Below the pieces are notes generated by a model. It saw only the letters and a list, made by a program, of their open reading frames with translations, was not told where the DNA came from and made no database searches. The position numbers and the translations under genes are program-made. This document shows positions 34,983 to 42,981 of a DNA stretch of 64,000 nt, one piece after another (the first letter of the stretch is position 1; each line of letters begins with the position of its first letter). This DNA comes from Neotamlana nanhaiensis. Lineage in GTDB: Bacteria; Bacteroidota; Bacteroidia; Flavobacteriales; Flavobacteriaceae. The stretch is taken from NCBI RefSeq assembly GCF_000943555.1, contig NZ_JTDV01000010.1, forward strand, positions 1-64,000, read 5' to 3'.

Positions 34983-35656
34983 TCATAATGTTCACCTTCA
35001 CCAATCAATTCACACTTTAAGCCAACCGTTTCGCAGGCTAATTTTAAGGTGTCAAAATCGAGATACAACCATTTCATAGGTACTTCTTTTTCGCCTTTGT
35101 AACTTAAAAAATAATCAAGTTCGCCGTAGTAGCTCGCATTCATATCTTGCCAATAACCGCCGTCGTCATCTAAATACATATATTTAATATCGGATGAATC
35201 GATTAAAATTTGTCCGTTAGGCTTCAATAAACTTTTTAAATGCGTTAAATATTTTGATACTTGGGTGAGCTCTTGAAAAATTCCGGTGCCATTCATTAGT
35301 AATAAAATGGTGTCAAAGGTTTTGGTTTCATTCAAAACATTTAAAACTTCAGCTTGTTTAACACCGCGTTGTTTAGTCACAGTTATAGCACCTTCCGAAA
35401 CGTCGATAGCTTTCACAGCAAACCCTTTTTTTTGAAGGTATAAACTATGGCTTCCGGCGCCGCAACCAACATCTAATATGGTTCCTTGGCATTTTTTTAA
35501 AGCCTGTTGTTCAAGTTTAGGCATTTCAGAAAAACTTCTAAACAAATAAGGAAGCGGCAATTCATCTTCATCAGAAATACTTGTTGATGTTATAATGTCT
35601 TCAGTGTAATTTCCGTTTTGGTAATCGATTAAGGCTTTTCCGAAAATATCTTTCAT
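34958..35656 (-). CDS. Class I SAM-dependent methyltransferase
   Basis: The 232-aa cytoplasmic protein has the Rossmann-fold motif I ILDVGCGAGSHSLYLQKKGF (about 80-99), an acidic residue at the end of strand beta-2 (VKAIDVSEGAI), and motif IV-like FDTILLLMNGTGIF. The substrate is unknown. The start at 35656 is directly beside a 139-bp MITE-like element, which may supply or disrupt its promoter. The 3' end overlaps the neighbouring convergent gene. Confidence 0.87.
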   Translation of the reverse strand: MKDIFGKALIDYQNGNYTEDIITSTSISDEDELPLPYLFRSFSEMPKLEQQALKKCQGTILDVGCGAGSHSLYLQKKGFAVKAIDVSEGAITVTKQRGVKQAEVLNVLNETKTFDTILLLMNGTGIFQELTQVSKYLTHLKSLLKPNGQILIDSSDIKYMYLDDDGGYWQDMNASYYGELDYFLSYKGEKEVPMKWLYLDFDTLKLACETVGLKCELIGEGEHYDYLAQLEL

Positions 35657-35659
35657 AGG

Positions 35660-35798
35660 CTGTCATTGCGAGACTTTTTTAGTCGTGGCAATCTGTTAAT
35701 TTAGTGTTTCAATTTTGAAGATTACTTCAGTCACAAACTTCGTTTGGGTATTTTCAATCAAAATATATTTTGATTTTTGAATAGTCTTCGTAATGACG
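35660..35798. repeat. MITE-like element, TGTCATTGCGA type
   Basis: The ends are related inverted repeats: TGTCATTGCGAG at 35661-35672 and CTTCGTAATGACG at 35786-35798. Inside are GTGGCAATCTG and GATTACTTC, the usual partner words of this repeat type. It fills the space between the divergent methyltransferase and YkgJ-like genes. A copy of the same family lies inside a gene at 43481-43560. Confidence 0.6.
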
Positions 35799-35806
35799 AA
35801 AAACAG

Positions 35807-35814
35807 TATTTTTG
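35807..35814 (+). promoter_or_regulatory. Consensus -7 element for the YkgJ-like gene
   Basis: TATTTTTG is a full match to TAnnTTTG and lies 4 bp before the chosen ATG at 35819. Transcription would start at or very near the ATG, giving a leaderless message. This supports 35819 over the upstream ATG at 35777, which lies within the MITE-like element. Confidence 0.5.
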
Positions 35815-35818
35815 TATC

Positions 35819-36310
35819 ATGCAAGACATCATAAATAACCTTCCAAAGCTCGCCAAAGATAAGCATAACGAAAACAAAAAGTTCTTTGCTAAGCTTAAAA
35901 AAAAGCCGCCAAAAAATTTAGATTATGTGATGCAAGAATTACATGAAGATGAATTTGAGCGCACCGATTGCCTACAATGTGCCAATTGCTGTAAAACCAC
36001 AGGGCCGTTGTTTACCGATAAAGATATTGAGCGTATTGCGAAACATTTTAGGTTAAAACCGCAGCAATTTATAGACCAATATTTGCGCATTGATGAGGAA
36101 AACGATTATGTACTGCAAAGCGTGCCTTGTACCTTTTTAGATGCCGATAATTACTGTTTAATTTACGATGTACGCCCTAAGGCCTGCCGAGAATTTCCGC
36201 ATACCGACAGGAAAAAATTCCAACAAATAGCCAACTTAACACTTAAAAATGTTGCGATTTGTCCTGCTGCTTATAACATTGTTGAAGCTATGAAACAACA
36301 AATAAAATAA
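35819..36310 (+). CDS. YkgJ-family cysteine-cluster protein
   Basis: The 163-aa protein has the CxxCxxCC-type metal site DCLQCANCCKTTGPLF and two more cysteines in VPCTFLDADNYCLIYDVRPKACREFP, ending with a Cys at ICPA, a pattern typical of the family thought to bind zinc or an Fe-S cluster. The role is unknown. I start at ATG 35819 (MQDIINNLPKLAKDK) because the upstream 14 codons lie in the MITE-like element and across the promoter. Confidence 0.87.
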   Translation: MQDIINNLPKLAKDKHNENKKFFAKLKKKPPKNLDYVMQELHEDEFERTDCLQCANCCKTTGPLFTDKDIERIAKHFRLKPQQFIDQYLRIDEENDYVLQSVPCTFLDADNYCLIYDVRPKACREFPHTDRKKFQQIANLTLKNVAICPAAYNIVEAMKQQIK

Positions 36311-36396
36311 GATACCGTTTTTTTATACGAACCTTAACATACTTAAACAAAAAATTGGCAAAAAATAGGTAAATTTAGCATTTAAACTATGCTAAA

Positions 36397-37236
36397 ATGG
36401 AAACCTTAATTAATTACTTTGAAACCATTCCGTCGTTGCATCGCAGTATCATTATTGTTGGTGGTTTAACCTTCTTTTGGTTACTAGAAGGTGCCATACC
36501 GCTTTTTAATTTCAATTATAAAAAATGGAAACATGCGGTGCCAAATATATTTTTCACCTTTACAACCATACTTGTTAATTTAGTTTTAGCCTTTTTATTA
36601 TTAAAATCATCCGATTGGGTAATGGCAAATAATTTTGGCATTTTAAATTGGTTACCCGAACTTAACATTTGGATTTATGGTATTTTAGGTATTTTTTTAA
36701 TGGATTTTTTTGGCGCATACTTACCGCACTTCGTGGAACATAAAATCCCGCCACTTTGGATGGTGCATTTAGTACACCACTCCGACCACAAAGTAGACAC
36801 CACCACCGCTAACAGACACCACCCCATAGAGAGCGTTATTCGATTTATTTTCACACTTTTAGGCGTTTTAATAATTGGTGCGCCAATCGCTATTGTAATG
36901 ATGTATCAATCACTTTCGGTGGTTGCTACGCAATTCACACATGCTAATATTAAACTACCGAAAAAAATAGACAAAATAATGAGCTACCTACTCGTTTCGC
37001 CCGATATGCATAAAGTACATCATCATTATGTTTTACCTTACACCGACTCTAATTATGGCAACATTTTTTCGGTTTGGGACAGGCTTTTAGGAACTTACAT
37101 GGAGCTAGACCGCGATAATATAATTTATGGTGTAGATGTATTTCCAGATGAAAAAGAGAACAGTAAAATATCGAGTTTATTAAAACAACCATTTCAAAAA
37201 TATAAACGCCCAACAATAAAACCAAAGGAAACTTGA
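36397..37236 (+). CDS. Sterol desaturase / fatty acid hydroxylase-family protein
   Basis: The 279-aa inner-membrane protein has four or five transmembrane segments and the eight-histidine signature of the family: H-x4-H near FVEHKIPPLW, VHLVHHSDHK, NRHHPIE and, late, PDMHKVHHHYVLPYTD. These bind a di-iron centre that hydroxylates or desaturates lipid chains. The substrate could be a sphingolipid, carotenoid or fatty acid. The gene's stop (TGA) overlaps the TTG start of the following GDPD gene, which makes co-translation likely. Confidence 0.9.
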   Translation: METLINYFETIPSLHRSIIIVGGLTFFWLLEGAIPLFNFNYKKWKHAVPNIFFTFTTILVNLVLAFLLLKSSDWVMANNFGILNWLPELNIWIYGILGIFLMDFFGAYLPHFVEHKIPPLWMVHLVHHSDHKVDTTTANRHHPIESVIRFIFTLLGVLIIGAPIAIVMMYQSLSVVATQFTHANIKLPKKIDKIMSYLLVSPDMHKVHHHYVLPYTDSNYGNIFSVWDRLLGTYMELDRDNIIYGVDVFPDEKENSKISSLLKQPFQKYKRPTIKPKET

Positions 37237-38093
37237 AACTATTAATTTGTACAAGCTTAGCTTTAATTTTAATGAGTTGTAATTACAATAATACCGATAT
37301 TCAAGGGCATCGTGGTTGCCGTGGATTAATGCCAGAAAACACCCTACCGGCATTTAAAAAAGCCATCGCCCTTGGGGTGCACACTTTAGAACTCGACGTG
37401 GCAGTAAGTGCCGATAAAATTGTGGTAGTTTCACACGAACCATTTTTGAGTAGAACCATTTGTTTAGATGCTGAAGGACATAAAATCCCGAAGGAAGATG
37501 ATATGAAATATAACTTATATCAGATGACTTTTGATAGTATTAAACAATACGATTGCGGATTAAAAAAACACCCAAGATTTCCAGAGCAAGAAAAATTGAA
37601 AGCCTACAAACCTTCGCTTGATGAAGTTTTTAAACTCGCAAAACAGTTAAATCCCAACATAAAATTCAATATTGAAATAAAAGCCAAACCCAAATACGAT
37701 AGTGTTTTTACGCCTAAACCTAAAGAATTTGTTGCCTTAGTTTTAAACGTAATTGAAGAAAATAACGCTTTCGCGGAAAGTAATTTGCAAAGTTTCGATT
37801 TGCGTATTCTTGAAGAAATTAAACGGCAATCTCCCAAAATGAAAGTCGCTATTTTAGTTGATGAAGATGAAAACATAAACGAGAAACTGAAACAGTTAAG
37901 TTACAAACCCGAAATTGTAAGTCCGTATTTTAAACTCTTAAACAAGCATACAGTTGAAGCTTTACAAACAGACAATTTCAAAGTAATACCTTGGACGGTT
38001 AACAAATCCAAAGACCTCGAAAAAATGATTGATTACCGAGTTGATGGCATTATTACTGACTATCCCGATAGACTAATTAATATTTTAGAGTAA
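37233..38093 (+). CDS. Glycerophosphodiester phosphodiesterase lipoprotein
   Basis: The 286-aa protein cuts glycerophosphodiesters to glycerol 3-phosphate and an alcohol. It has the GDPD core: GHRGCRGLMPENT (H26, R27), ELDV with Glu and Asp, and the catalytic His in VSHEPFL; DGIITDYPDRL closes the domain. I choose the TTG at 37233 because it begins a perfect lipoprotein signal (MKLLICTSLALILMSC), whereas the next ATG would lose it. The TTG overlaps the stop of the upstream hydroxylase gene. It is unlike the diesterase domain fused to a phosphatase at 17760. Confidence 0.9.
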   Translation: MKLLICTSLALILMSCNYNNTDIQGHRGCRGLMPENTLPAFKKAIALGVHTLELDVAVSADKIVVVSHEPFLSRTICLDAEGHKIPKEDDMKYNLYQMTFDSIKQYDCGLKKHPRFPEQEKLKAYKPSLDEVFKLAKQLNPNIKFNIEIKAKPKYDSVFTPKPKEFVALVLNVIEENNAFAESNLQSFDLRILEEIKRQSPKMKVAILVDEDENINEKLKQLSYKPEIVSPYFKLLNKHTVEALQTDNFKVIPWTVNKSKDLEKMIDYRVDGIITDYPDRLINILE

Positions 38094-38181
38094 GAAACCT
38101 ATTGGTCAGGGTGAACGCAGGCGAAACCCAATCAATTTTTTCTTAAAAACATTCGTGAATCCGAGGCAACACAAATGCCGT

Positions 38182-39276
38182 TTAATCCACAAAAAAAGCT
38201 TCCAATTCACTTCCTAACTTACTAATAGGAACATTACTTAAATTACTAACAATGGCAATTACGACGTCCTCTTCGGGATAAATGAGTAATAAGGTTGAAG
38301 CACCAACACCGCCACCAGAATGACTGTATTTAGGTGAATTGTTTTTGGTGTTGTACGAAAAGAATCCAACGCCATAATGCGTGCTTTTTCCTGTGGTAAG
38401 AATTTGTGGTGTTACCAATTCCTTTAAAACTTCAGGTGAAATAATCTTCGGATGAATCATTTCGTTTCCAAACTTCACTAAGTCTTCCGAGGTTGATAAA
38501 AATCCGCCACCAGCAGCTTTAAATTCATTGCAAACCGTTTTTCCTTGATAAACACCACCACTTTTTCTTTTCATATAAAATGTAGTTCTATTCGGGATTA
38601 TCGAATCGCAATAATCTAACAGCGTGTGTTCCATTTTTAAAGGCTCGAAAATGGTTTTTGCGGTGTAGGTTCCAAATGGTATTTTAGCAACTGTTTGTAT
38701 CACTTCACTCAACAAATTCCATCCGTAAGTACTGTACTTAAATTTTGTTTGCGGCTCAAAAAGAAGTCTATCATTTTTAAAAATCGAAATGCCTTCCGAG
38801 ATACTAAGTTTTTTGTTCAATAAAAACTCTCTGCCTCTGTAATGCCTTATGCCGGCTGTATGTCCGCCAACTTGTCTTAGCGTAAAGTCGTATGCTTTTT
38901 TAGGGTAGTTGGGCAAATACAGATACAAACTGGAATCTAAATGTATCTTTTTTGCATCTACCAAAGTTGCTAAACTAACGGCAGAAATCGATTTAGAAAT
39001 ACTAGCAATACGAAACAATGTAGAATCTGGCGACACCTTAATCTTGTTTGTAATATCGGCGTATCCAAAACCTTCAGACCAAATCAGTTTTCCATGTTTC
39101 GATACCGAAATGGCCATTCCAGGAACCTGTTCTGTAACCATAAACCGTGCAACACTTTCTTGAGGCGTTTTAGGTTTTACCTGAGTTGTACTAACCGTAC
39201 TTTTACAAGATAGCGCAACAATGAACAAACCTAAAAGCGCATTAAAAGCAGGTTTTCTCATTAATTTTCTATTCAT
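38182..39276 (-). CDS. Serine hydrolase, class C beta-lactamase/DD-peptidase family
   Basis: The 364-aa protein has a lipoprotein-like signal (ALSC24), the nucleophile motif SxxK (ASISKSISA), a tyrosine motif (KYSTYGWNLLSEV) and the third motif as HSGGG in place of KTG. These enzymes hydrolyse beta-lactams, D-amino-acid peptides or esters; resistance to antibiotics is not implied. Its start overlaps by 8 bp the end of the NamZ-type gene, so a role in processing muropeptides is likely. No terminator was seen after it. Confidence 0.88.
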   Translation of the reverse strand: MNRKLMRKPAFNALLGLFIVALSCKSTVSTTQVKPKTPQESVARFMVTEQVPGMAISVSKHGKLIWSEGFGYADITNKIKVSPDSTLFRIASISKSISAVSLATLVDAKKIHLDSSLYLYLPNYPKKAYDFTLRQVGGHTAGIRHYRGREFLLNKKLSISEGISIFKNDRLLFEPQTKFKYSTYGWNLLSEVIQTVAKIPFGTYTAKTIFEPLKMEHTLLDYCDSIIPNRTTFYMKRKSGGVYQGKTVCNEFKAAGGGFLSTSEDLVKFGNEMIHPKIISPEVLKELVTPQILTTGKSTHYGVGFFSYNTKNNSPKYSHSGGGVGASTLLLIYPEEDVVIAIVSNLSNVPISKLGSELEAFFVD

Positions 39277-40525
39277 AAATTAAATACTGCGCTCTAGTCT
39301 TTTTGAATTTTTTTAAACCGGTTTGCCATGTGGCTTTTATTTCAGTTTCACTTAAACCCGATTCAATTTGCTTTTGCAACGTTTTAGTACCCGACAGTTT
39401 TACAAAAAAGTTATTGAAAAATTTAGCTTTATCGGAGGTGTTTTGGTAAGCATCAATTAACCACGATAAGTTTAAGGTGTTTAATGTTTTGTACTTGGTT
39501 AAATCACTGCCGTGGCATAATTCATTTTGATACTTCGGGTATTTCGCGCCTTCATTAGGTTGCGGCGTAAAACTGAATTTAAACACGTTAGTATTTAAAA
39601 ACGGACTACCAAATATTTGAAATTGTGTTTCTGTACCTCGACCAGCACTTACATTGGTGCCTTCAAAAAAGCATAAACTTGGGTACAAGTTTATGGCTTG
39701 GTCGTTAGGTAAATTCGGACTTGGTTTTATGGGTAAACTATACGTTTTATTGTGGTTGTAATGTTCCATAGAAATTACAGTTAACTCACATGTAACGGCA
39801 TTTTTCAGCCATTTTTCACCGTTAATCATTTTTGCATACTCGCCAATTGTCATACCATGCACAATAGGAATTGGGTGCATACCTACAAAACTCTGGTTTT
39901 CTATTTCTAAAATAGGGCCGTCTATGTAATGACCATTCGGATTTGGTCTATCAAAAATAATAACAGGAATTTTAGCTTCCGCGCAAGCTTCCATAACATA
40001 ATGCAAGGTAGAAATATAGGTGTAAAAACGTGCGCCAACATCTTGAATGTCGAAAATAACTAGATCTAAATCCTTCAATTGATCTGGTTTTGGCTTTTTA
40101 TTGCTCCCGTAAAGCGACACAATTGGTAAGCCTGTTTTGGTATCAATACCATCTTTAACCACCTCGCCAGCATCCGCTTTACCACGAAACCCATGTTCTG
40201 GCGCAAATACTTTTTTTAAATCAATTTGTAATGCCACTAACGAATCTACCAAATGCGTGTAGCTTCCTTCTTCAGCTTTAAAAACAACACTCGTTTGGTT
40301 GGCAACAACACCAACGCGTTTACCGTTTAATAAAGGTAAATAGCGTTCGGTTCTGTTGGCTCCAACAACAATATTGGTGTTTTGGGTAACTTGATCCTGT
40401 GGTTCATTTTTTAAAACTGTTTCGGTTTTCGAGGTTTTGTCCTCCGATTTCGACAAGTTTGCACACGAAATCATGACCAAAACAAATAATAAAACTGTAT
40501 TTTTGATAACTTTAAACGGCATCAT
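39269..40525 (-). CDS. namZ: DUF1343 lipoprotein, NamZ-type exo-beta-N-acetylmuramidase
   Basis: The 418-aa protein has a lipoprotein signal (VMISC21) and a DUF1343 domain (about 65-415) with GKRVGVVANQTS, KVFAPEHGFRG, FDIQDVGARFYTYISTL and FEGTNVSAGRGTETQFQIFG. Proteins of this family remove N-acetylmuramic acid from the non-reducing end of cell-wall glycans. It is co-transcribed with the overlapping serine hydrolase gene, which fits peptidoglycan turnover or recycling in the periplasm. It is divergent from an ABC permease gene with only 5 bp between starts. Confidence 0.85.
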   Translation of the reverse strand: MMPFKVIKNTVLLFVLVMISCANLSKSEDKTSKTETVLKNEPQDQVTQNTNIVVGANRTERYLPLLNGKRVGVVANQTSVVFKAEEGSYTHLVDSLVALQIDLKKVFAPEHGFRGKADAGEVVKDGIDTKTGLPIVSLYGSNKKPKPDQLKDLDLVIFDIQDVGARFYTYISTLHYVMEACAEAKIPVIIFDRPNPNGHYIDGPILEIENQSFVGMHPIPIVHGMTIGEYAKMINGEKWLKNAVTCELTVISMEHYNHNKTYSLPIKPSPNLPNDQAINLYPSLCFFEGTNVSAGRGTETQFQIFGSPFLNTNVFKFSFTPQPNEGAKYPKYQNELCHGSDLTKYKTLNTLNLSWLIDAYQNTSDKAKFFNNFFVKLSGTKTLQKQIESGLSETEIKATWQTGLKKFKKTRAQYLIYE

Positions 40526-40530
40526 ATATT

Positions 40531-41766
40531 TTGAATTACGAGTATTTTATAGCTAAACGCTTAATTGGTAGTAAAGCGTATAAAAGTAGTGTTTCGGCAC
40601 CAATAATAAAAATTGGTATTGCTGCCATAGCCATAGGCATTGTGGTGATGATGATTGCCATTGCAACCGGTATTGGGCTGCAACAAAAAATACGCGATAA
40701 AGTGGTTGCTTTTAACGGGCATGCCACTATAACGAATTACGATAGTAATAACTCGCAGGAAAGCGTTTTTCCTATATCAATCAATCAAGAATTTTATCCA
40801 GATTTTAAATCGGTCGATGGCGTTTCGCACGTTCAAGGTGTTGCCGCAAAGTTTGGCGTAATTCGTACCGAAACCGATTTTGAAGGTGTCGTTTACAAAG
40901 GTGTTGGGCAAGATTACGACTGGCAATATTTTAAAGAATTTTTAATTGACGGCCAACTGCCCAGTTTAGAAAAAAAATGGAGCGAAGAAGTTTTAATATC
41001 GCAGTATTTAGCCAACCGATTAGGCTTTAAAGTAGGCGACGAATTTCAAATGGTTTTTGCAAAAAACGATCCCGAAAAACTTCCTAATTACCTAAAATGT
41101 AAAGTTACGGGTATTTACAATTCAGGGTTTCAAGACCTTGACAAACAGTATTTAATAGGTAATTTACGTCACATTCAACGCTTAAACCAATGGGAAAGCG
41201 ACCAAATTGGAAATTTTGAAGTGTTTATCGACGATTTTTCCCAGATTCAAGAAAAAGGCATCGAAATACATCAAAACACGCCATCAACATTCAACACCAT
41301 CACCGTTACCGATAAATATGCTAGCATTTTCGAGTGGTTTACCATATTCATAAAAAATATAAACGGCATTATAGGCATCATGATACTAGTGGCGGGCATT
41401 AACATGATCACCGCGCTACTCGTTTTAATTCTAGAGCGCACCCAAATGATAGGCATTTTAAAAGCCCTAGGAAGCAACAATTGGAGCATTCGTAAACTAT
41501 TTATCTACAACGCATCCTATTTAATTTTGTTAGGTTTGTTTTGGGGCAATCTCATCGGTTTAGCACTGCTATTTGCCCAAAAATATTTAAAACTTTTTCC
41601 GCTCGATCCAAGTGTATATTACGTTACCGAAGCACCCGTTTACATCAGTTTTGGTTACATTTTAGCGTTAAATGTTGGCACGCTCGTGTTGTGTTTAATT
41701 ATGCTTTTGGTACCGTCGTACATCATCACAAAAATATCGCCGGTAAAAGCCATAAGGTTTACCTAA
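40531..41766 (+). CDS. LolC/E-like ABC transporter permease (FtsX/MacB type)
   Basis: The 411-aa inner-membrane protein has an N-terminal helix (about 28-50), a large periplasmic domain (about 55-270) and three further helices near 275-400, the layout of lipoprotein-releasing LolC/LolE proteins. FYIAKR-like YEYFIAKRLIGSKAY at the start and ILERTQMIGILKALGSNNWSIRKLF before the third helix are typical coupling sequences. I keep the TTG start at 40531 because family members begin just before this region. No ATPase gene is adjacent, so the ATP-binding partner is encoded elsewhere. Confidence 0.87.
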   Translation: MNYEYFIAKRLIGSKAYKSSVSAPIIKIGIAAIAIGIVVMMIAIATGIGLQQKIRDKVVAFNGHATITNYDSNNSQESVFPISINQEFYPDFKSVDGVSHVQGVAAKFGVIRTETDFEGVVYKGVGQDYDWQYFKEFLIDGQLPSLEKKWSEEVLISQYLANRLGFKVGDEFQMVFAKNDPEKLPNYLKCKVTGIYNSGFQDLDKQYLIGNLRHIQRLNQWESDQIGNFEVFIDDFSQIQEKGIEIHQNTPSTFNTITVTDKYASIFEWFTIFIKNINGIIGIMILVAGINMITALLVLILERTQMIGILKALGSNNWSIRKLFIYNASYLILLGLFWGNLIGLALLFAQKYLKLFPLDPSVYYVTEAPVYISFGYILALNVGTLVLCLIMLLVPSYIITKISPVKAIRFT

Positions 41767-41772
41767 ATTTGG

Positions 41773-41853
41773 GCGTTCCCTAAGGGGCGGGCTTTCACTA
41801 CTCGCTTCACGCTCAAGCGTGAGAGCTCAAACATGCCGTTCAATCCCTAACGT
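41773..41853 (+). repeat. Dispersed repeat (GCGTT...TAACG), copy 1
   Basis: The left end GCGTTCCC, then AAGGGG and GGGCTTTC, and the right end CAATCCCTAACG match the reverse complement of 49464-49546, while the middles differ. Short terminal inverted repeats (GCGTT and AACG) suggest a small non-autonomous mobile or REP-like unit. The middle here contains CACGCTCAAGCGTGAG, a separate small hairpin. No coding sequence. Confidence 0.7.
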
Positions 41854-41999
41854 GCTGGCGAACTCCAAAGTATCTTTACATTTTCAGAAAGCAAAATCAA
41901 TAAATAAAAATTATCAAATCAATACCTATAAATAAATTTTGTTTATTTCAGTATTTAAAATAGATTTCAAAATCCGAATAAAAATTTCAATACTAATCG

Positions 42000-42007
42000 T
42001 AAATTTG
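42000..42007 (+). promoter_or_regulatory. Candidate -7 element for yaaA
   Basis: TAAATTTG matches TAnnTTTG exactly, 22 bp before the yaaA ATG. No convincing TTG was found at the -33 position. Confidence 0.4.
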
Positions 42008-42029
42008 ACTTCAGAAAAAAAGAAACCAT

Positions 42030-42788
42030 ATGAAACTCGTATTATCGCCTGCTAAGTCATTAGATTTTGAAAGTGAATTACCAATAAACACACACACCGA
42101 AGCACAATTTTTAAAACAAGCCGAACGCTTAAACAAACTTTTAAAAAAGAAATCGGCCAAAAGTTTATCGAAACTCATGAGCATTTCCGATGCTTTAGGG
42201 CAATTAAATTACGAGCGTAATCAAAGTTGGGAACTTCCTTTTACAGAAGACAATGCACGACCTGCTGCCTATGCTTTTAATGGCGATGTTTATAAAGGTT
42301 TAGATGCTTACACCATTCCTACTGACAAAATAGACACGTTTAAAAACACCGTTCGTATTCTATCAGGATTATACGGCATTTTAAAACCAACCGATTTAAT
42401 ACAACCGTATCGCTTAGAAATGGGCACAAAAATGCCTGTTGGAGTAAAAAAGAACCTTTATGAATTCTGGAAAAAAGACATTACAAAAGCATTAAATAAC
42501 GAACTTGAAGACGACGAGCTATTTTTAAACCTGGCTAGTAACGAGTATTTTAAAGCTGTTGATACAAAAGCATTAAAAGTACCTGTGATAACTGCCAATT
42601 TTAAAGATTTAAAAAATGGCGAATACAAAGTTATTTCGTTTTTTGCTAAAGAAGCTCGCGGACTCATGGCACGTTATATTGTAGATACAAACGCAAAAAC
42701 TATTGATGATTTAAAAGGATTTAATTACGAAGGCTACGGTTTTAGCGAAAGTATGTCTAAACCAAACGATTTAGTATTTATTAGGTAG
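42030..42788 (+). CDS. yaaA: Peroxide-stress protein YaaA (DUF328)
   Basis: The 252-aa protein matches YaaA along its full length, beginning MKLVLSPAKSLDFE with the conserved SPAK motif and containing LMSISDALGQLNYER, PAAYAFNGDVYKGL and the late SFFAKEARGLMARYI. In E. coli the protein lowers intracellular iron and protects DNA and proteins during hydrogen-peroxide stress; it is cytoplasmic and binds DNA. It is monocistronic here and its stop lies 2 bp from the end of the convergent THX gene. Confidence 0.95.
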   Translation: MKLVLSPAKSLDFESELPINTHTEAQFLKQAERLNKLLKKKSAKSLSKLMSISDALGQLNYERNQSWELPFTEDNARPAAYAFNGDVYKGLDAYTIPTDKIDTFKNTVRILSGLYGILKPTDLIQPYRLEMGTKMPVGVKKNLYEFWKKDITKALNNELEDDELFLNLASNEYFKAVDTKALKVPVITANFKDLKNGEYKVISFFAKEARGLMARYIVDTNAKTIDDLKGFNYEGYGFSESMSKPNDLVFIR

Positions 42789-42790
42789 TA

Positions 42791-42925
42791 TTATTTAGGT
42801 GTGGCTTTGTGACCAACGCTTATTTTTTTCTCAATAGACGGTCTTTTTTTAATTCGTGGTCTTCTATTGCCAAAAGTACCTCGGTGTATTTTTCCTCGTT
42901 TTGTTTTTTTATCGCCTTTTCCCAT
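42791..42925 (-). CDS. Small ribosomal protein THX (bTHX)
   Basis: A 44-aa basic protein reads MGKGDKKTKRGKIHRGTFGN and ends GHKATPK. The opening MGKGDKK followed by T/S-K-R-G-K-I is characteristic of the 30S-bound THX peptides of Bacteroidota and Thermus, which sit in the head of the small subunit and stabilise rRNA. More than a third of the residues are Lys or Arg. It runs from ATG 42923-42925 to TAA 42791-42793 and lies tail to tail with yaaA. Confidence 0.85.
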   Translation of the reverse strand: MGKGDKKTKRGKIHRGTFGNRRPRIKKRPSIEKKISVGHKATPK

Positions 42926-42981
42926 TAAAAGTTGTTTCTTTATAAAGTACAAAAAATAACAACGCAAGTCAAATTTTATAC

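Noticed and set aside
35777-35818. Upstream 14-codon extension of the YkgJ-like gene
   Set aside because: It lies in a repeat and spans the promoter element; the shorter start gives normal family length.
38094-38181. GC-richer gap between the GDPD and serine-hydrolase genes
   Set aside because: It contains fragments that resemble dispersed repeats but no stem, ends or second copy could be defined.
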